Below, one piece after another: positions 12,324-12,715 of a stretch of 12,715 bases of DNA (within the stretch, counting starts at the first letter, position 1; each line of letters begins with the position of its first letter). Source of the DNA: JBEKYD01 sp049509915 (GTDB lineage Bacteria > Acidobacteriota > Terriglobia > Bryobacterales > Bryobacteraceae). The notes beneath the pieces are model-generated. The model worked only from the letters and a program-made list of their open reading frames with translations. It was not told where the DNA came from and ran no database searches. Location of the stretch: assembly GCA_049509915.1 (NCBI GenBank), contig JBEKZL010000391.1, forward strand, positions 1 through 12,715. The letters run 5' to 3'. The position numbers and the translations under genes were made by a program.

Positions 12324-12715
12324 CTATTCTCTGTAAAGCCTGGCCCCGGCGATGGTGGCGAGGATGAGGGCGGGCAGGGTTCCGATCATCAGCGGAATTA
12401 CAGTGGCCGGCGAAAAAAGGCCAAAGGAGCACCACGTGGCGTCTCCCAAGCTGACGATGAACCACCACGCAAAAGCCGCCACGATTGCGGCCTTCGCGCC
12501 GGGGCCGTAGAGCGGACGGATAGCGGCGTAAAGCCACAGAATGGAAATGCCTTCAAGCAGATCGATTACGACATTGAACAGGACGAAGCCGGAAGTGGGC
12601 GCACCAAGACGGTTATTGGGCAGAGCGGCGAAATCCCGGCCGAGCAGTGCGGTGACGATAGCGCCGAGTATGATCCAGACGATCCCAGTTAACAGTCCGC
12701 AGAGGAGCAAGCGGG
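12324..12715 (-). CDS. Small four-helix integral membrane protein, 5' end outside the window
   Basis: The visible 128 or more residues contain four hydrophobic helices: LLLCGLLTGIVWIILGAIVT, SGFVLFNVVIDLLEGISILW, AAIVAAFAWWFIVSLGDATW and VIPLMIGTLPALILATIAGA. The protein ends ARLYRE. The central block LWLYAAIRPLYGPGAKAAIV is a recurrent signature of unnamed membrane proteins of about 140 residues in Acidobacteria and Gemmatimonadetes, as I recall. The frame is open to the window edge. The first start inside it is a TTG at 12,710 with no visible ribosome binding site, so the true start probably lies beyond the edge. The function is unknown. Confidence 0.65.
   Translation of the reverse strand, partial: RLLLCGLLTGIVWIILGAIVTALLGRDFAALPNNRLGAPTSGFVLFNVVIDLLEGISILWLYAAIRPLYGPGAKAAIVAAFAWWFIVSLGDATWCSFGLFSPATVIPLMIGTLPALILATIAGARLYRE

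Overview
The window suggests a member of the Acidobacteriota, close to the Solibacter/Bryobacter group. The DNA is GC-rich. The 1,377-residue secreted protein carries BACON repeats followed by a domain that I recognise as TIGR03437, the 'Solibacter uncharacterized C-terminal domain'. The 3,395-4,882 gene has an N-terminal module plus FG-GAP architecture that is common in that phylum. These assignments come from reading the translations and were not searched against a database.

Layout. (1) Positions 1-117, minus strand: the first 39 codons of lepA, running off the left edge. (2) About 286-2,858: a scrap-yard of accessory DNA. On the plus strand it holds a frameshifted SEC-C-motif protein, a small ORF with its own ribosome binding site, and a truncated fragment resembling phage/plasmid polyvalent proteins. 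On the minus strand it holds a shattered gene whose coherent protein sequence changes frame about five times. The two strands' coherent coding meets abruptly near 1,228. (3) 2,861-3,353: an OsmC-family gene broken by one frameshift. (4) 3,395-4,882, minus: a membrane-anchored protein with an N-terminal module, one membrane segment and FG-GAP-like repeats. Its 3' end has been rewritten by a perfect 47-bp tandem duplication. (5) 5,018-9,151, plus and divergent from it: a secreted protein with an L-type-lectin-like domain, four BACON repeats and TIGR03437. (6) 9,244-10,461, plus: a DUF763 protein ending in QMSLWDL. (7) 10,447-11,835, minus, overlapping the end of the DUF763 gene by 15 bp: an Mrr-like nuclease gene with an amber codon at position 10. 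(8) 11,836-12,323: no intact gene, but a scrap of MacB/FtsX-like permease tail and a second QMSLW-ending tail. (9) 12,324 to the right edge, minus: a small four-helix membrane protein.

How it fits together. The clearest functional unit is the divergent pair 3,395-4,882 / 5,018-9,151: a putative membrane sensor or regulator back to back with a large secreted glycan-binding protein across 135 bp. The second point of interest is the 1.8-kb block containing the nuclease gene, which lies between two similar QMSLW-encoding sequences. Many genes here are broken. Either this is a decaying accessory region, or some single-base lesions are assembly errors. The long genes at 3.4-10.5 kb are open over their full length, which argues against uniformly poor sequence.
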